Shown here piece by piece: positions 1-6,974 of a stretch of 18,204 nucleotides of DNA. Within the stretch, counting starts at the first letter, position 1. The number at the start of each line of letters is the position of its first letter. Source of the DNA: an uncultured Lysobacteraceae bacterium (GTDB lineage: Bacteria > Pseudomonadota > Gammaproteobacteria > Xanthomonadales > Rhodanobacteraceae); the NCBI GenBank assembly GCA_946482585.1, contig CAMLSI010000032.1, positions 1-18,204 on the forward strand, given 5' to 3'. Made by a program: the position numbers and the translations under genes. A model generated the notes under the pieces. The model saw nothing but the letters and a program-made list of their open reading frames with translations. It did no database searches and was not told the DNA's origin.

Positions 1-884
1 TTGCGGCGCCCCATGCGCTGGCTCACGCGCACGACCTTGCCGGCGAACTGCTGCTGCGGGAACGCATCGCTGACGATGGTCGCGGCCTGGCCTTCGCGGA
101 TGCGGCCGATATCGAGTTCGTCGATGTCGGCGCGCACGTAGCGCCGGGACAGATTGCCGATGCGCGCGAGCGGCAGCGGCGACAGCGCGACGACGGTTTC
201 GCCTTCGCTGAGATCACGCTTGAGCACATTGCCGTCGATCGGCGCGTAGATCAGCGTTTTCTCGACGAGCGCCTGCGCGCGGTCGCGTTCCGCGCGGGCG
301 GCGGCGACCGCGGCCGCCGCGGCGGCGAGGTCTTCGGTGCGCGCGCCCGCGCGCAACAGTGCGAGATCGGCGTCGGCGCGCGTGCGGCGCGCGACCGCGG
401 CCTCGGCCTGCGCGCGCGCCTGCTGCGCGGTTTCCGCGGCGATCAGTTTGTTGCGCACGAGATCGTCGCGGCGGTCGCGTTCGGCCAGCGCCTGCCGTTC
501 GAGCGCGACGGCTTCGGCACGCGCGGCCTCGGCCGCGGCGATTTCTTCGCGTCGCGCGCCGTTCTTCAGTCGCTCGAGCTCGGCGTCGCGGCGCTGCAGT
601 TCGGCCTCGGCCGCAGCGACTGCCGCGCGGTATTCGCTGTTTTCGATCTCGGCGATGAGCTGTCCGGCGCGCACCGCATCGCCTTCGGCGATCAGCACCT
701 TGGACAGACGTCCCGACAGCTGCGGAATGATCACCCGCTCTTCGCCGGCCGGTTCCACGAGACCGCCCGCGGCGATCACGCTCAGCTTGCCGCCGGCCGC
801 CGATGCGGATGGCGCATCGCGACCGCAACCGGCAACGAACAATGCGATCGCCGCGATACCCAGACCATGCAGTACACGATTCAT
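1..884 (-). CDS. HlyD/MacA/DevB-type periplasmic adaptor lipoprotein (C-terminus outside window)
   Basis: Membrane-fusion subunit of a tripartite ABC exporter; it should link the inner-membrane permease to an outer-membrane channel. The reading frame starts at ATG 884 and stays open to the left edge, giving 294 codons. Residues 1-20 form a lipoprotein signal ending FVAGC, so Cys20 is the predicted lipidated residue. A lipoyl-like half follows (about 35-80, with IIPQLSGRLSKVLIAEGDAV). Then comes a long Ala/Glu/Arg-rich stretch typical of the coiled-coil hairpin (about 80-200), the second lipoyl half (IYAPIDGNVLKRDLSEGETV) and the beginning of the beta-barrel (YVRADIDELDIGRIREGQAA). The start overlaps the stop of the upstream ATPase gene by ATGA, so it is probably translationally coupled. 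Substrate unknown. The family call is firm; the DevB versus MacA subgroup is inference. Confidence 0.9.
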   Translation of the reverse strand, partial: MNRVLHGLGIAAIALFVAGCGRDAPSASAAGGKLSVIAAGGLVEPAGEERVIIPQLSGRLSKVLIAEGDAVRAGQLIAEIENSEYRAAVAAAEAELQRRDAELERLKNGARREEIAAAEAARAEAVALERQALAERDRRDDLVRNKLIAAETAQQARAQAEAAVARRTRADADLALLRAGARTEDLAAAAAAVAAARAERDRAQALVEKTLIYAPIDGNVLKRDLSEGETVVALSPLPLARIGNLSRRYVRADIDELDIGRIREGQAATIVSDAFPQQQFAGKVVRVSQRMGRR

Positions 885-1585
885 ACGGAACTCCGCTGCG
901 GACGCCGGTCGTCGACGAGGCGGCCGTCTTCGAGATGCAGGACGCGATCGCCGAACGGTTCGACGCGCGGATCATGACTGACCACGACGACCGCGACGCC
1001 CTCGTCGCGCGCAAGGCCGTGCAGGGTCGCGGCGACGCTCTGGCCGGTCTTGCCGTCGAGCGCCGCGGTCGGTTCGTCGGCGAGCAGGATGCGCGGCCGG
1101 CCGGCCAGCGCGCGCGCGATCGCGACGCGCTGCTTCTGCCCGCCCGAGAGCTCGCTCGGATAATGCCCGGCACGATCGGCGAGACCGAGGCGATCGAGCA
1201 GAGCCAGCGCCTGCGCCCGCTGCGACGCGCGCGGTACGGCCTTGATGTCGAGCGCGATCGCGACGTTCTCCCAGGCTTTCAGGGTCGGGAACAGGTTGTA
1301 GTGCTGGAACACGAAGCCGACGTGCGCGAGCCGGAGCGCGGCCATCGCCTCGACGCCGAGCCCGCCCGCGAGCGGACTGCCGAACAGGTGCACGCGGCCG
1401 CGGCTCGGACGCAGCAGGCAACCCATGACCTGCAGCAGACTGGTCTTGCCCGAGCCGCTGGGACCGAGCAGCAAGGTCATCTCGCCGGCGTCGATCGCGA
1501 GGCTGATGTCCTGCAACGCCGTGAACGCGGTCGCGCCCTGGCCGTAGACCACGCCGATCTGCTCGAGTGTGATCACGGCGCTCAT
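881..1585 (-). CDS. ABC transporter ATP-binding protein (LolD/MacB/DevA type)
   Basis: Cytoplasmic ATPase, 234 residues, energising the adjacent FtsX-like permease. Complete nucleotide-binding fold: Walker A GPSGSGKT at 41-48, Q-loop FVFQH with Gln94, signature LSGGQ at 146-150, Walker B ILLADE at 166-171 followed by PTAALD, and H-loop VVSHD with His204. The motif set and length match the MacB/LolD/DevA subgroup of exporters. The start at ATG 1585 was chosen because the family N-terminus (SAVITLEQIGVVYG) begins there and because it overlaps the permease stop by ATGA. A longer in-frame extension to 1693 has no family resemblance and would lie inside the permease gene. The stop overlaps the adaptor start in the same way. 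Confidence 0.95.
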   Translation of the reverse strand: MSAVITLEQIGVVYGQGATAFTALQDISLAIDAGEMTLLLGPSGSGKTSLLQVMGCLLRPSRGRVHLFGSPLAGGLGVEAMAALRLAHVGFVFQHYNLFPTLKAWENVAIALDIKAVPRASQRAQALALLDRLGLADRAGHYPSELSGGQKQRVAIARALAGRPRILLADEPTAALDGKTGQSVAATLHGLARDEGVAVVVVSHDPRVEPFGDRVLHLEDGRLVDDRRPQRSSV

Positions 1586-2736
1586 TGGAACACCGAAGTC
1601 GGATCGATGCGCGTGACGCGACGGATCGAGACCAGCGCGCCGAGCGCGCACATGCACGAGGTGAGCACCGCGAGCACGCCGACGAGGCCCCACGGCATCG
1701 CGACGGCGACCGTGCTGCCCGCGCTGGCCGCGACGACGAGTGCGACGAGCAGCATGCCGCCGCCGAACCCGAACACCGCGCTGATTGCCGCCTGCTTCAG
1801 GATCACACGATAGAGATAACGATTCGCTGCACCCATCGCGCGCAGGGTCGCGTATTCCGGCAGACGATCCACGGTGGTCGCGTACAGGGTCTGGCCGACG
1901 ATAACGATGCCGACGATCAGCCCGAGCAGCGCGGCGAGCAGCAATGCCGAACCCGCGCCTGTCGTGATCAGCCAGTAGCGCTGCGCCGCGCGCGCGAAGT
2001 CGGCCGCGAACCAGACGTCCACGCGGCCCAGGCGCGCCTGCAGCGCGTCGCGCACGAGCGCGGCGTTCGCACGCGGCTCCAGCGCGACCAGCAGATACGT
2101 GGTCTGGTCGGACCGGAAGAAGGTGAAATGCTGTGCGTTGCGATGCGTCGTGAACACGTACGGGCTTTGCGTGAAGGTGCGGATGCCGGCCGTGAAGCCG
2201 ACGACGCGCGCGCGCCGGTTGTTGATCTCGACGGTCTGCCCGAGCGCCGTGACGCCGAGCTTGCCCGCGTAGAGCGTGTCGATGATGACCGCGTCGTCCT
2301 GCTGCAGATCCTCGAGACGTCCTTCGACGAGATTCCAGGGCCGGCCCTGGCCGCTTGCGAGATTGAACCCGACCACGCTCACACTTTCGGTGCCGCCGTC
2401 GGGCTTGCGCCAGAACGCGAACTGCATCATCAGCATGTCGACCGAAGCTACGCCGGGCACCGCCAGCGCCTCGAACCGGCGGCGCTCGTCGAGACGTCCG
2501 GCGATGTCGACATTGGTCGTTCCCGCAGGCGTGATCCAGAGATCGGCCGACGTGTGATCGACGAGGCCCGACGTGGTCCGCGCGAAGCCGAGCAGCAGGC
2601 CGAGCTCCACGCCCATGAGCAGAACGGCGAACAGCACGCCGACCAGGGTCACGACGAAGCGCGCACGGTCGTGGCTCAGGTTGCGCCAGGCGAGCAGGCT
2701 CGTACCGGAGACGCGCGAGGCATCGGGCGCGGTCAC
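1582..2736 (-). CDS. ABC transporter permease, FtsX/MacB/DevC type
   Basis: Inner-membrane permease of 384 residues. It has the classical four-helix layout of the MacB/FtsX/DevC group: one helix near the N-terminus (about 27-51), a large periplasmic domain (about 52-255), then three C-terminal helices (about 257-285, 312-340 and 345-370). Ahead of the first helix is the usual LAWRNLSHDRARF segment. A YATLRAMGAANRYLYRVIL stretch follows the second helix; it matches the conserved cytoplasmic coupling region of this family. The start is GTG at 2736, overlapping the stop of the TetR gene (GTGA). Such systems typically export lipids, peptides, glycolipids or antibiotics; the substrate cannot be read from the sequence. 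Confidence 0.93.
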   Translation of the reverse strand: MTAPDASRVSGTSLLAWRNLSHDRARFVVTLVGVLFAVLLMGVELGLLLGFARTTSGLVDHTSADLWITPAGTTNVDIAGRLDERRRFEALAVPGVASVDMLMMQFAFWRKPDGGTESVSVVGFNLASGQGRPWNLVEGRLEDLQQDDAVIIDTLYAGKLGVTALGQTVEINNRRARVVGFTAGIRTFTQSPYVFTTHRNAQHFTFFRSDQTTYLLVALEPRANAALVRDALQARLGRVDVWFAADFARAAQRYWLITTGAGSALLLAALLGLIVGIVIVGQTLYATTVDRLPEYATLRAMGAANRYLYRVILKQAAISAVFGFGGGMLLVALVVAASAGSTVAVAMPWGLVGVLAVLTSCMCALGALVSIRRVTRIDPTSVFQ

Positions 2737-3293
2737 GTGCGGCGTCCTTTCGTCGCGGCAGTGCGCGGCAGCACGAATTCGACCTGTGTCGCGAGCCGGC
2801 GCAGGACCGCCTGCTCGTCCTCGCCGAGCAACTGCTGCAGACCGAGGAACAGCGCGTAGGTCAGCGTCGCGTGATCGCGCGCCTCCGCCGCGGCGACGCC
2901 GTCGTCACGGCACAGCCGCGCGAGATAGGCGATGCGTTCGCGATCCACCGCCTGCACCGCCTCGCGCGCGTGGGCGTCGTGCGCCGCCCAGTTGCGCACG
3001 GCGCGCTCGAGCCGCAGGTCGAGTGCCTGCGCAAGCGTGTCGAGGACGCGGATCTTGCCGTCGACGCTCGCTTCGCGCTCGGCCTCGGCGATCAGGCGCA
3101 TGGTATGGCGTTCGCGCCAGACGCCGAGCAGCGCCGCACGAAACGCGCCCATGTCCGGATAGTGGTGATACAGCGAGCCTTTGGTGCGGCCGGAACGCGC
3201 GCAGAGGTCGGCGACGGTCAGCCGCGTATGCCCGTGCTCGACGAGCAGATCGAGTCCGATCGCGATCCAGTCGACGTCGGTCCGGCGCACCAC
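2733..3293 (-). CDS. TetR/AcrR-family transcriptional regulator
   Basis: One-component repressor, 186 residues from the chosen start. The N-terminal helix-turn-helix is clear: LTVADLCARSGRTKGSLYHH, followed by YPDMGAFRAALL, the usual TetR recognition helix and linker. The helical C-terminal half (about 75-180) is the ligand and dimer domain and is not recognisable to subfamily. Start choice is uncertain. GTG at 3293 begins just after the stop of the upstream membrane-protein gene and precedes the family N-terminus; GTG 3290 or TTG 3326 are alternatives. The stop overlaps the permease start, so regulator and exporter sit on one transcript. It probably controls the operon through the dyad at 3696-3712. 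Confidence 0.88.
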   Translation of the reverse strand: MVRRTDVDWIAIGLDLLVEHGHTRLTVADLCARSGRTKGSLYHHYPDMGAFRAALLGVWRERHTMRLIAEAEREASVDGKIRVLDTLAQALDLRLERAVRNWAAHDAHAREAVQAVDRERIAYLARLCRDDGVAAAEARDHATLTYALFLGLQQLLGEDEQAVLRRLATQVEFVLPRTAATKGRRT

Positions 3294-3294
3294 C

Positions 3295-3660
3295 TCAGGC
3301 GAGTCCCAGGCCGGCGAGCACGGCAATCACGGCGAACAGACTCCATTGCGGCAGGTACCACGGACGGACCCGATAGGCCGCGACCAGGCCGAGGCTCAAC
3401 GCAGTGAACGCGAGCGCGAGCGCCGTCATCAGCACGACCAGCGGCGTGTTTGCGTGGCGCGCGGACCAGGCCAGCGATACGCTCATGCCGAGCAGCAGGA
3501 TCGTGACCATGTGCCAGCAGTAGTACGCGGTGAGCCGGGGGATGCGTGCGAGATCGCGCGCTGCCAGCAACGGGCGCGCGATCTCGCGACCGCCGATCAC
3601 GGTGTGAATCAGAAACGTCGCGAAAGCGACCGCCGCCGCAGCGGCCAGCCAGAGATTCAT
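3295..3660 (-). CDS. small four-helix integral membrane protein, unknown function
   Basis: 121 residues with four predicted transmembrane segments: about 2-24 (LWLAAAAAVAFATFLIHTV), 45-66 (CWHMVTILLLGMSVSLAWS), 72-95 (TPLVVLMTALALAFTALSLG) and 102-121. A basic loop (GGREIARPLLAARDLARIPR) lies between helices 1 and 2. I do not recognise a named family. The ATG at 3660 has a good Shine-Dalgarno (GGAGGT, about 7 bases upstream) and a sigma70-like promoter with a short leader, so it is the first gene of the operon. It ends immediately before the TetR gene. It may work with the efflux system or may only share its induction. Confidence 0.8.
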   Translation of the reverse strand: MNLWLAAAAAVAFATFLIHTVIGGREIARPLLAARDLARIPRLTAYYCWHMVTILLLGMSVSLAWSARHANTPLVVLMTALALAFTALSLGLVAAYRVRPWYLPQWSLFAVIAVLAGLGLA

Positions 3661-3689
3661 GAGAAGACCTCCGATCGTTGCCGGCCGAT

Positions 3690-3717
3690 AACATACCATT
3701 CGTGATGGAATGCTCAA
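3690..3717 (-). promoter_or_regulatory. sigma70-like promoter with internal dyad (putative TetR operator)
   Basis: On the minus strand, TTGAGC (-35, 3717-3712) is followed by a 16-base spacer and TATGTT (-10, 3695-3690). This is a reasonable promoter for the gene starting at 3660, with a leader of about 20-25 bases. The spacer holds the inverted repeat CATTC-N6-GAATG (3697-3712 on the plus strand), which also reads as CCAT-N5-ATGG. A dyad between -35 and -10 of an operon that encodes a TetR protein is the usual place for an autoregulatory operator. The assignment is inference from position and symmetry. Confidence 0.5.
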
Positions 3718-3762
3718 GCGCCTGCGACCTTGCGCCGCAGCACCGTGGCAACTTCTGCACTT

Positions 3763-3778
3763 CGTGACATACGTCATA
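3763..3778 (+). promoter_or_regulatory. CRP/FNR-type dyad upstream of the first hemerythrin-like gene
   Basis: The sequence CGTGA-N6-TCATA contains the TGA-N6-TCA core spacing shared by CRP, Clp, FNR and DNR sites; four of five bases in each half agree with TGTGA/TCACA. The inner dyad TGAC-ATAC-GTCA is perfect. It lies about 180 bases upstream of the hemerythrin-like start at 3961, in an AT-richer pocket of the 300-base divergent intergenic region. Apart from this site and the minus-strand promoter I see no gene in 3661-3960. Which regulator binds is unknown. Confidence 0.35.
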
Positions 3779-3960
3779 TTCGACATATTTTTCCGGCAGG
3801 TTATTGAGTAGGCTAAGCGCCTACGCGTCAGATGCTTTCGTCGTCCCGAGACCGCCCGCCGTTCGCCGGTGCGCGGCCCATGAATCCGCCCCCCCGGAGC
3901 GCGTCGCGCCCCGGGCGGCGATCGTTGCCAGACCGCAGTACCCGCGGTATCGGAGGAACC

Positions 3961-4482
3961 ATGCTCGACATGCTGCGCAGATTCATCGGCCAACCCGCCA
4001 AACCGGCGCCCGCACCGGCCCCCGTGCGCAACGGCGTGGCCCCGCCGCCGCCGCGCGGCCCTAGCTATGACTCGGGTCTCGTCCCGGCGCTCAAGAACGA
4101 TCACCAGGAACTCGTCGCGCTGTTCGAGCAGATCGGCCGCACCTACGAGGCGCGGCGCCTCCATGAGATCCCGGCATTGCTGACCGCGTTCAAGACGCGG
4201 CTCGAAGCGCATCTGCTGACCGAAAACGTGCGTTTCTACAATTACGTGGAATCGACCCTGCGCGACGACGCCGAGAACCTCGCGCTGATCCGCGACTTCC
4301 GTCGCGAGATGAACACGATCGCGCGCGGCGTCATCGACTTCGTGAAGAAATACCAGGCACACGGCGACGCCGACAGCCTGATGCATGGCTTCCTGGCCGA
4401 CTACCGCACCGTCGGCGGCCTGCTCGTGCAGCGCATCCAGCGCGAAGAAGGCAACCTGTATCCGTTGTACATGCCGACCTGA
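3961..4482 (+). CDS. hemerythrin-like domain protein, copy 1
   Basis: 173 residues, probably cytoplasmic. A short amphipathic N-terminus (MLDMLRRFIG) and a Pro/Ala-rich linker (12-35) precede an all-helical HHE/hemerythrin-like domain (about 38-170). Visible candidate ligands are His48 in KNDHQEL, His84 and Glu88 in LEAHLLTENVRFYNYVE, and Glu162/Glu163 in REEGNLYPLY. The later histidines of canonical HHE domains are not apparent: the helix ARGVIDFVKKY and the final RIQREE motif have none at the expected places. The ATG at 3961 follows a strong GGAGG Shine-Dalgarno; an in-frame extension to 3832 is Pro/Arg-rich and unlikely to be translated. It is a tandem paralogue of the next gene. Likely roles are iron, oxygen or nitric-oxide handling, by family analogy only. 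Confidence 0.85.
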   Translation: MLDMLRRFIGQPAKPAPAPAPVRNGVAPPPPRGPSYDSGLVPALKNDHQELVALFEQIGRTYEARRLHEIPALLTAFKTRLEAHLLTENVRFYNYVESTLRDDAENLALIRDFRREMNTIARGVIDFVKKYQAHGDADSLMHGFLADYRTVGGLLVQRIQREEGNLYPLYMPT

Positions 4483-4501
4483 ACCATACGTCGCGCCGGC
4501 G

Positions 4502-4543
4502 CGGCCCGCCGCCCTTCACGGGGCCGCGGGCCGTTTCTTTTTC
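4502..4543 (+). terminator. rho-independent terminator after hemerythrin-like copy 1
   Basis: A GC-rich hairpin (GGCCCGC pairing with GCGGGCC, extended by CCC/GGG across a mismatch, loop around TTCAC) is followed by GTTTCTTTTT. It sits 20 bases after the stop of the first copy, so the two tandem paralogues probably have separate transcripts. Confidence 0.75.
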
Positions 4544-4603
4544 GGGGTCCGGCGAGTGCCGGCACGGCGCGGACGGAAATGGCGCCGCAACGGCTCACGT
4601 GAC

Positions 4604-4621
4604 TTGTGACGCACTACACAA
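4604..4621 (+). promoter_or_regulatory. CRP/Clp-type dyad upstream of the second hemerythrin-like gene
   Basis: TTGTG-N8-CACAA is a perfect five-base inverted repeat. Read as TGTGA-N6-ACACA it differs from the CRP/Clp consensus TGTGA-N6-TCACA at one base. It lies about 120 bases upstream of the start at 4739, next to an AT-rich stretch (4620-4675) that presumably holds the promoter; TATACG near 4657-4662 is a weak -10 candidate. Binding is not demonstrated. Confidence 0.4.
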
Positions 4622-4738
4622 TATCGCTTTTTTATTTCGACCATTTAAGCAATACGTATACGATTGAATTTAATTCGCGGACTGTTAGGATCGTTGTCAC
4701 GCCCGCAGCCCCTGCGGTGGCCTCGTGACGGAGCCCGC

Positions 4739-5248
4739 ATGTTCGCAGCCATCCGCAAGCTGTTCGGCCGACAGTCGCCCGCCCCGGCGCCGGCTCGTCC
4801 GCTGACCCACGGCAGTGCGCAGGCGCCGCGCTACGACGCGCAGCTGGTGCCGCAACTCACGCACGATCACCGTGAACTCGTGCATGCCTACGAGCAGATC
4901 GGCCTGCTGCCCGAGCGCGATCGCTGGGATCTGCTGCCCGCCCGGCTGATCGCGTTCAAGTCGCAGCTCGAAGCGCATCTCCTCGCGGAGAACGTGCGCT
5001 TCTACAACTACGTCGAGTACACGCTGCGCGACGACGAAGAGAACTTCAACCTGATCCGCGATTTCCGCCGCGAGATGAATGCGATCGCGCGCGGGGTCAT
5101 CGATTTCGTCAAGAAATACCAGCAGCCGCTCGTGACGTCGGCCGAACGCGGGGCCTTCCTCGCCGACTACCGTCACGTCGGCGCGCTGCTCGTGCAACGC
5201 ATCGAACGCGAAGAAGGCAGCCTCTATCCGCTCTATCAGAACAGCTGA
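4739..5248 (+). CDS. hemerythrin-like domain protein, copy 2
   Basis: 169 residues and clearly paralogous to copy 1. The blocks ENVRFYNYVE, RDFRREMN, IARGVIDFVKKYQ and LLVQRI.REEG.LYPLY are shared almost unchanged. The layout is the same: an amphipathic start (MFAAIRKLFG), a Pro/Ala linker, then the helical domain. Candidate metal ligands are His42 and His44 in THDHREL, His80 and Glu84 in LEAHLLAEN, and Glu158/Glu159 near the end. As in copy 1, the last histidine positions of a canonical HHE domain are missing. The ATG at 4739 has GGAG about 7 bases upstream. A TTG start at 4664 is possible on paper but adds a Pro/Arg-rich stretch unlike copy 1. It has its own AT-rich promoter region with a CRP-like dyad. 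Confidence 0.85.
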   Translation: MFAAIRKLFGRQSPAPAPARPLTHGSAQAPRYDAQLVPQLTHDHRELVHAYEQIGLLPERDRWDLLPARLIAFKSQLEAHLLAENVRFYNYVEYTLRDDEENFNLIRDFRREMNAIARGVIDFVKKYQQPLVTSAERGAFLADYRHVGALLVQRIEREEGSLYPLYQNS

Positions 5249-5346
5249 CGCGGCGTCAGTGCGGATTCGGGCCGGTCGAAACGCTGCGACGCCGACGCCA
5301 CCCGACGATCGCATACAGGCTTCGCACGCATTTCCGGAGAACGACG

Positions 5347-5367
5347 GGCGCGTCGCGGCGACGCGCC
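5347..5367. repeat. perfect GC palindrome in the leader of the DUF3050 gene
   Basis: A 21-base perfect inverted repeat (GGCGCGTCGC-G-GCGACGCGCC) lies in the 214-base gap between hemerythrin-like copy 2 and the DUF3050 gene. As RNA it would fold into a tight hairpin of about eight pairs. There is no T-tract, so it is not a standard terminator. The rest of 5249-5462 shows no gene. Confidence 0.35.
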
Positions 5368-5462
5368 AGCGAATCGCGACAAATGTTCCAGCGTAGTACC
5401 GCGCGACACCGGATGCCGTGGCGGCGTCCGGCGGTTCCGCGCCTTTCTAGGAGGAGTCAGCC

Positions 5463-6263
5463 GTGTCCGCATTACTCGAACAGGTATTCACGCCGGATGT
5501 GCGTGAGCTGCGCGACGCCCTGCACACGCACCGCGTCTTCGGCGCGATCCGCGACATGGATTCGCTGCGTGCATTCATGCAGGTCCACGTCTACGCGGTC
5601 TGGGATTTCATGTCGCTGGCCAAGCGACTGCAGCGCGACCTCACCTGCGTCGAGTTGCCCTGGATGCCGCCGCCGGACATCGAAGCGGCCCACCTGATCA
5701 ATGAAATCATTCTCGGCGAAGAAACGGACACTGGGCCGGACGGGCATCCGATCAGCCACATGGACCTCTATCTCGCCGCGATGCGCGAAGTCGGCGCCGA
5801 CACGCGGCCGTTCCAGCAGTTCCTCTCGCTGGTGCGCGAGCGTGTGCCAGTCGAGAACGCGCTCGGCCGCGTCGGCGCACCGACCTGCGTCATCGACTTC
5901 GTGACGAACACGCTGCGCGTCGCGATCGGCGAGCGCACCCTCGTCGTGATGGCGAATTTCTTCTACGGACGCGAGAACGTGATTCCCGGCATGTTCCAGC
6001 GCCTGCTCGACAGCTGGAGCCTCGATCGTCTGCAGGCGCCGTCGTTCGTTTACTACCTCGACCGGCACATCGAGCTCGACGGCGACGCGCACGGCCCCGC
6101 GGCGGAAGCCATCATCGACCGCGCCCTGCAGCGCGAACCCGAACTCGTCGACACCGTGCGCAAGGCCGCGATCGCGAGCCTGACCGCACGCCGCCAGCTC
6201 TGGGACGGCACCGAAAAGCTGCTCGGCAATCTGGCACGCAGCTCGCGCCGCGCCCGCGCATAG
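5463..6263 (+). CDS. DUF3050 family protein, heme-oxygenase-like helical fold
   Basis: 266 residues, no signal peptide or membrane segment. I recognise the DUF3050 pattern: [12 protein letters not shown] (His42), [12 protein letters not shown] (Glu81, Glu86, Glu87), ISHMDLY (His99), [13 protein letters not shown] (Glu171) and [15 protein letters not shown] (His202, Asp206, His210). The family belongs to the TenA/heme-oxygenase-like all-helical superfamily, several branches of which bind two irons; the listed His/Glu/Asp residues are plausible ligands. No substrate is established for this family to my knowledge. The start is GTG 5463, supported by AGGAGGAG eight bases upstream. It follows two hemerythrin-like genes on the same strand, suggesting a shared iron or redox theme, and is closed by a strong stem-loop. 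Confidence 0.85.
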   Translation: MSALLEQVFTPDVRELRDALHTHRVFGAIRDMDSLRAFMQVHVYAVWDFMSLAKRLQRDLTCVELPWMPPPDIEAAHLINEIILGEETDTGPDGHPISHMDLYLAAMREVGADTRPFQQFLSLVRERVPVENALGRVGAPTCVIDFVTNTLRVAIGERTLVVMANFFYGRENVIPGMFQRLLDSWSLDRLQAPSFVYYLDRHIELDGDAHGPAAEAIIDRALQREPELVDTVRKAAIASLTARRQLWDGTEKLLGNLARSSRRARA

Positions 6264-6280
6264 CGACGCATCGCCCCGCC

Positions 6281-6307
6281 GAGCCGCCGGGCCATGTCCG
6301 GCGGCTC
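6281..6307 (+). terminator. strong stem-loop after the DUF3050 gene
   Basis: GAGCCGCCGG, a seven-base loop, then CCGGCGGCTC: a perfect ten-pair stem starting 18 bases after the stop codon. The 3' flank is TTGTG rather than a full T-tract, so termination may be partial or the stem may protect the transcript. Confidence 0.55.
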
Positions 6308-6335
6308 TTGTGCCGCCGCGCCGCTGTCCCTACCT
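6307..6335 (+). promoter_or_regulatory. candidate sigma32-like promoter of hslVU
   Basis: CTTGTG, a 15-base spacer and CCCTACCT resemble the heat-shock consensus (CTTGAA, then CCCCATNT) and would start transcription shortly before the hslV ATG at 6361. hslVU is a known heat-shock operon in enterics. The match is imperfect and partly overlaps the stem-loop just upstream. Confidence 0.3.
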
Positions 6336-6360
6336 TCCTGGTTCAGATCCGGGAGGCCTC

Positions 6361-6927
6361 ATGGCGGACAGTTTTCACGCGACGACGATCGTATCGGTAC
6401 GACGCAACGGCAAGGTCGTCATCGGCGGCGACGGGCAGGTCACGCTCGGTAACACGGTCGTCAAGTCCAATGCGCGCAAACTGCGCCGGCTGGGCCGCGG
6501 CGACGTGCTCGCCGGATTCGCGGGCGCCACCGCCGATGCGTTCACGCTGTTCGAGCTGTTCGAAGACAAGCTCGCCAAGCACGGCAACCAGCTGACGCGC
6601 GCCGCGGTCGAGCTGGCCAAGGAATGGCGCACCGACCGTCGGCTCGGCCGCCTCGAAGCCATGCTCGCGGTCGCGGACCGCGAAAGCTCCCTGCTCATTT
6701 CGGGCAACGGCGACGTGCTCGAGCCCGAGCACGGTCTGATCGCGATCGGCTCGGGCGGCCCGTACGCGCAGGCGGCGGCGAAGGCGCTGCTCGAAAGTAC
6801 CGACCTCGACGCGCGCAGCATCGTCGAACGCGCACTCAAGATCGCCGGCGACATCTGCATCTACACCAATCATTCCATTGCCATCGAGGAACTCGACGGC
6901 GACACCGAAGCGAACCGCCGGGCCTGA
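6361..6927 (+). CDS. hslV: ATP-dependent protease proteolytic subunit HslV (ClpQ)
   Basis: 188-residue N-terminal-threonine peptidase that forms a double hexamer and degrades proteins unfolded by HslU. The diagnostic [20 protein letters not shown] occurs after a seven-residue leader (MADSFHA); Thr8 would become the nucleophile after processing, and a FHA-type leader is familiar in many HslV proteins. Further conserved blocks are [57 protein letters not shown] and [10 protein letters not shown]. The start ATG 6361 has GGGAGG upstream; an extension to 6310 is Pro/Arg-rich and unlikely. The gene is 47 bases upstream of hslU on the same strand. Confidence 0.98.
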   Translation: MADSFHATTIVSVRRNGKVVIGGDGQVTLGNTVVKSNARKLRRLGRGDVLAGFAGATADAFTLFELFEDKLAKHGNQLTRAAVELAKEWRTDRRLGRLEAMLAVADRESSLLISGNGDVLEPEHGLIAIGSGGPYAQAAAKALLESTDLDARSIVERALKIAGDICIYTNHSIAIEELDGDTEANRRA

Positions 6928-6974
6928 GGCGCAAGCCCGCCCGCGTCGCCCCTTCCTGCCGGATTCCCGCTCGC

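Noticed and set aside
3295..4386. 363-codon extended version of the small membrane protein
   Set aside because: The extension runs antisense through the hemerythrin-like gene and the promoter region; the ATG at 3660 has a good Shine-Dalgarno and promoter.
6624..6974. Upstream in-frame extension of hslU
   Set aside because: It overlaps hslV and is Arg/Pro-rich; the HslU family N-terminus begins at 6975.
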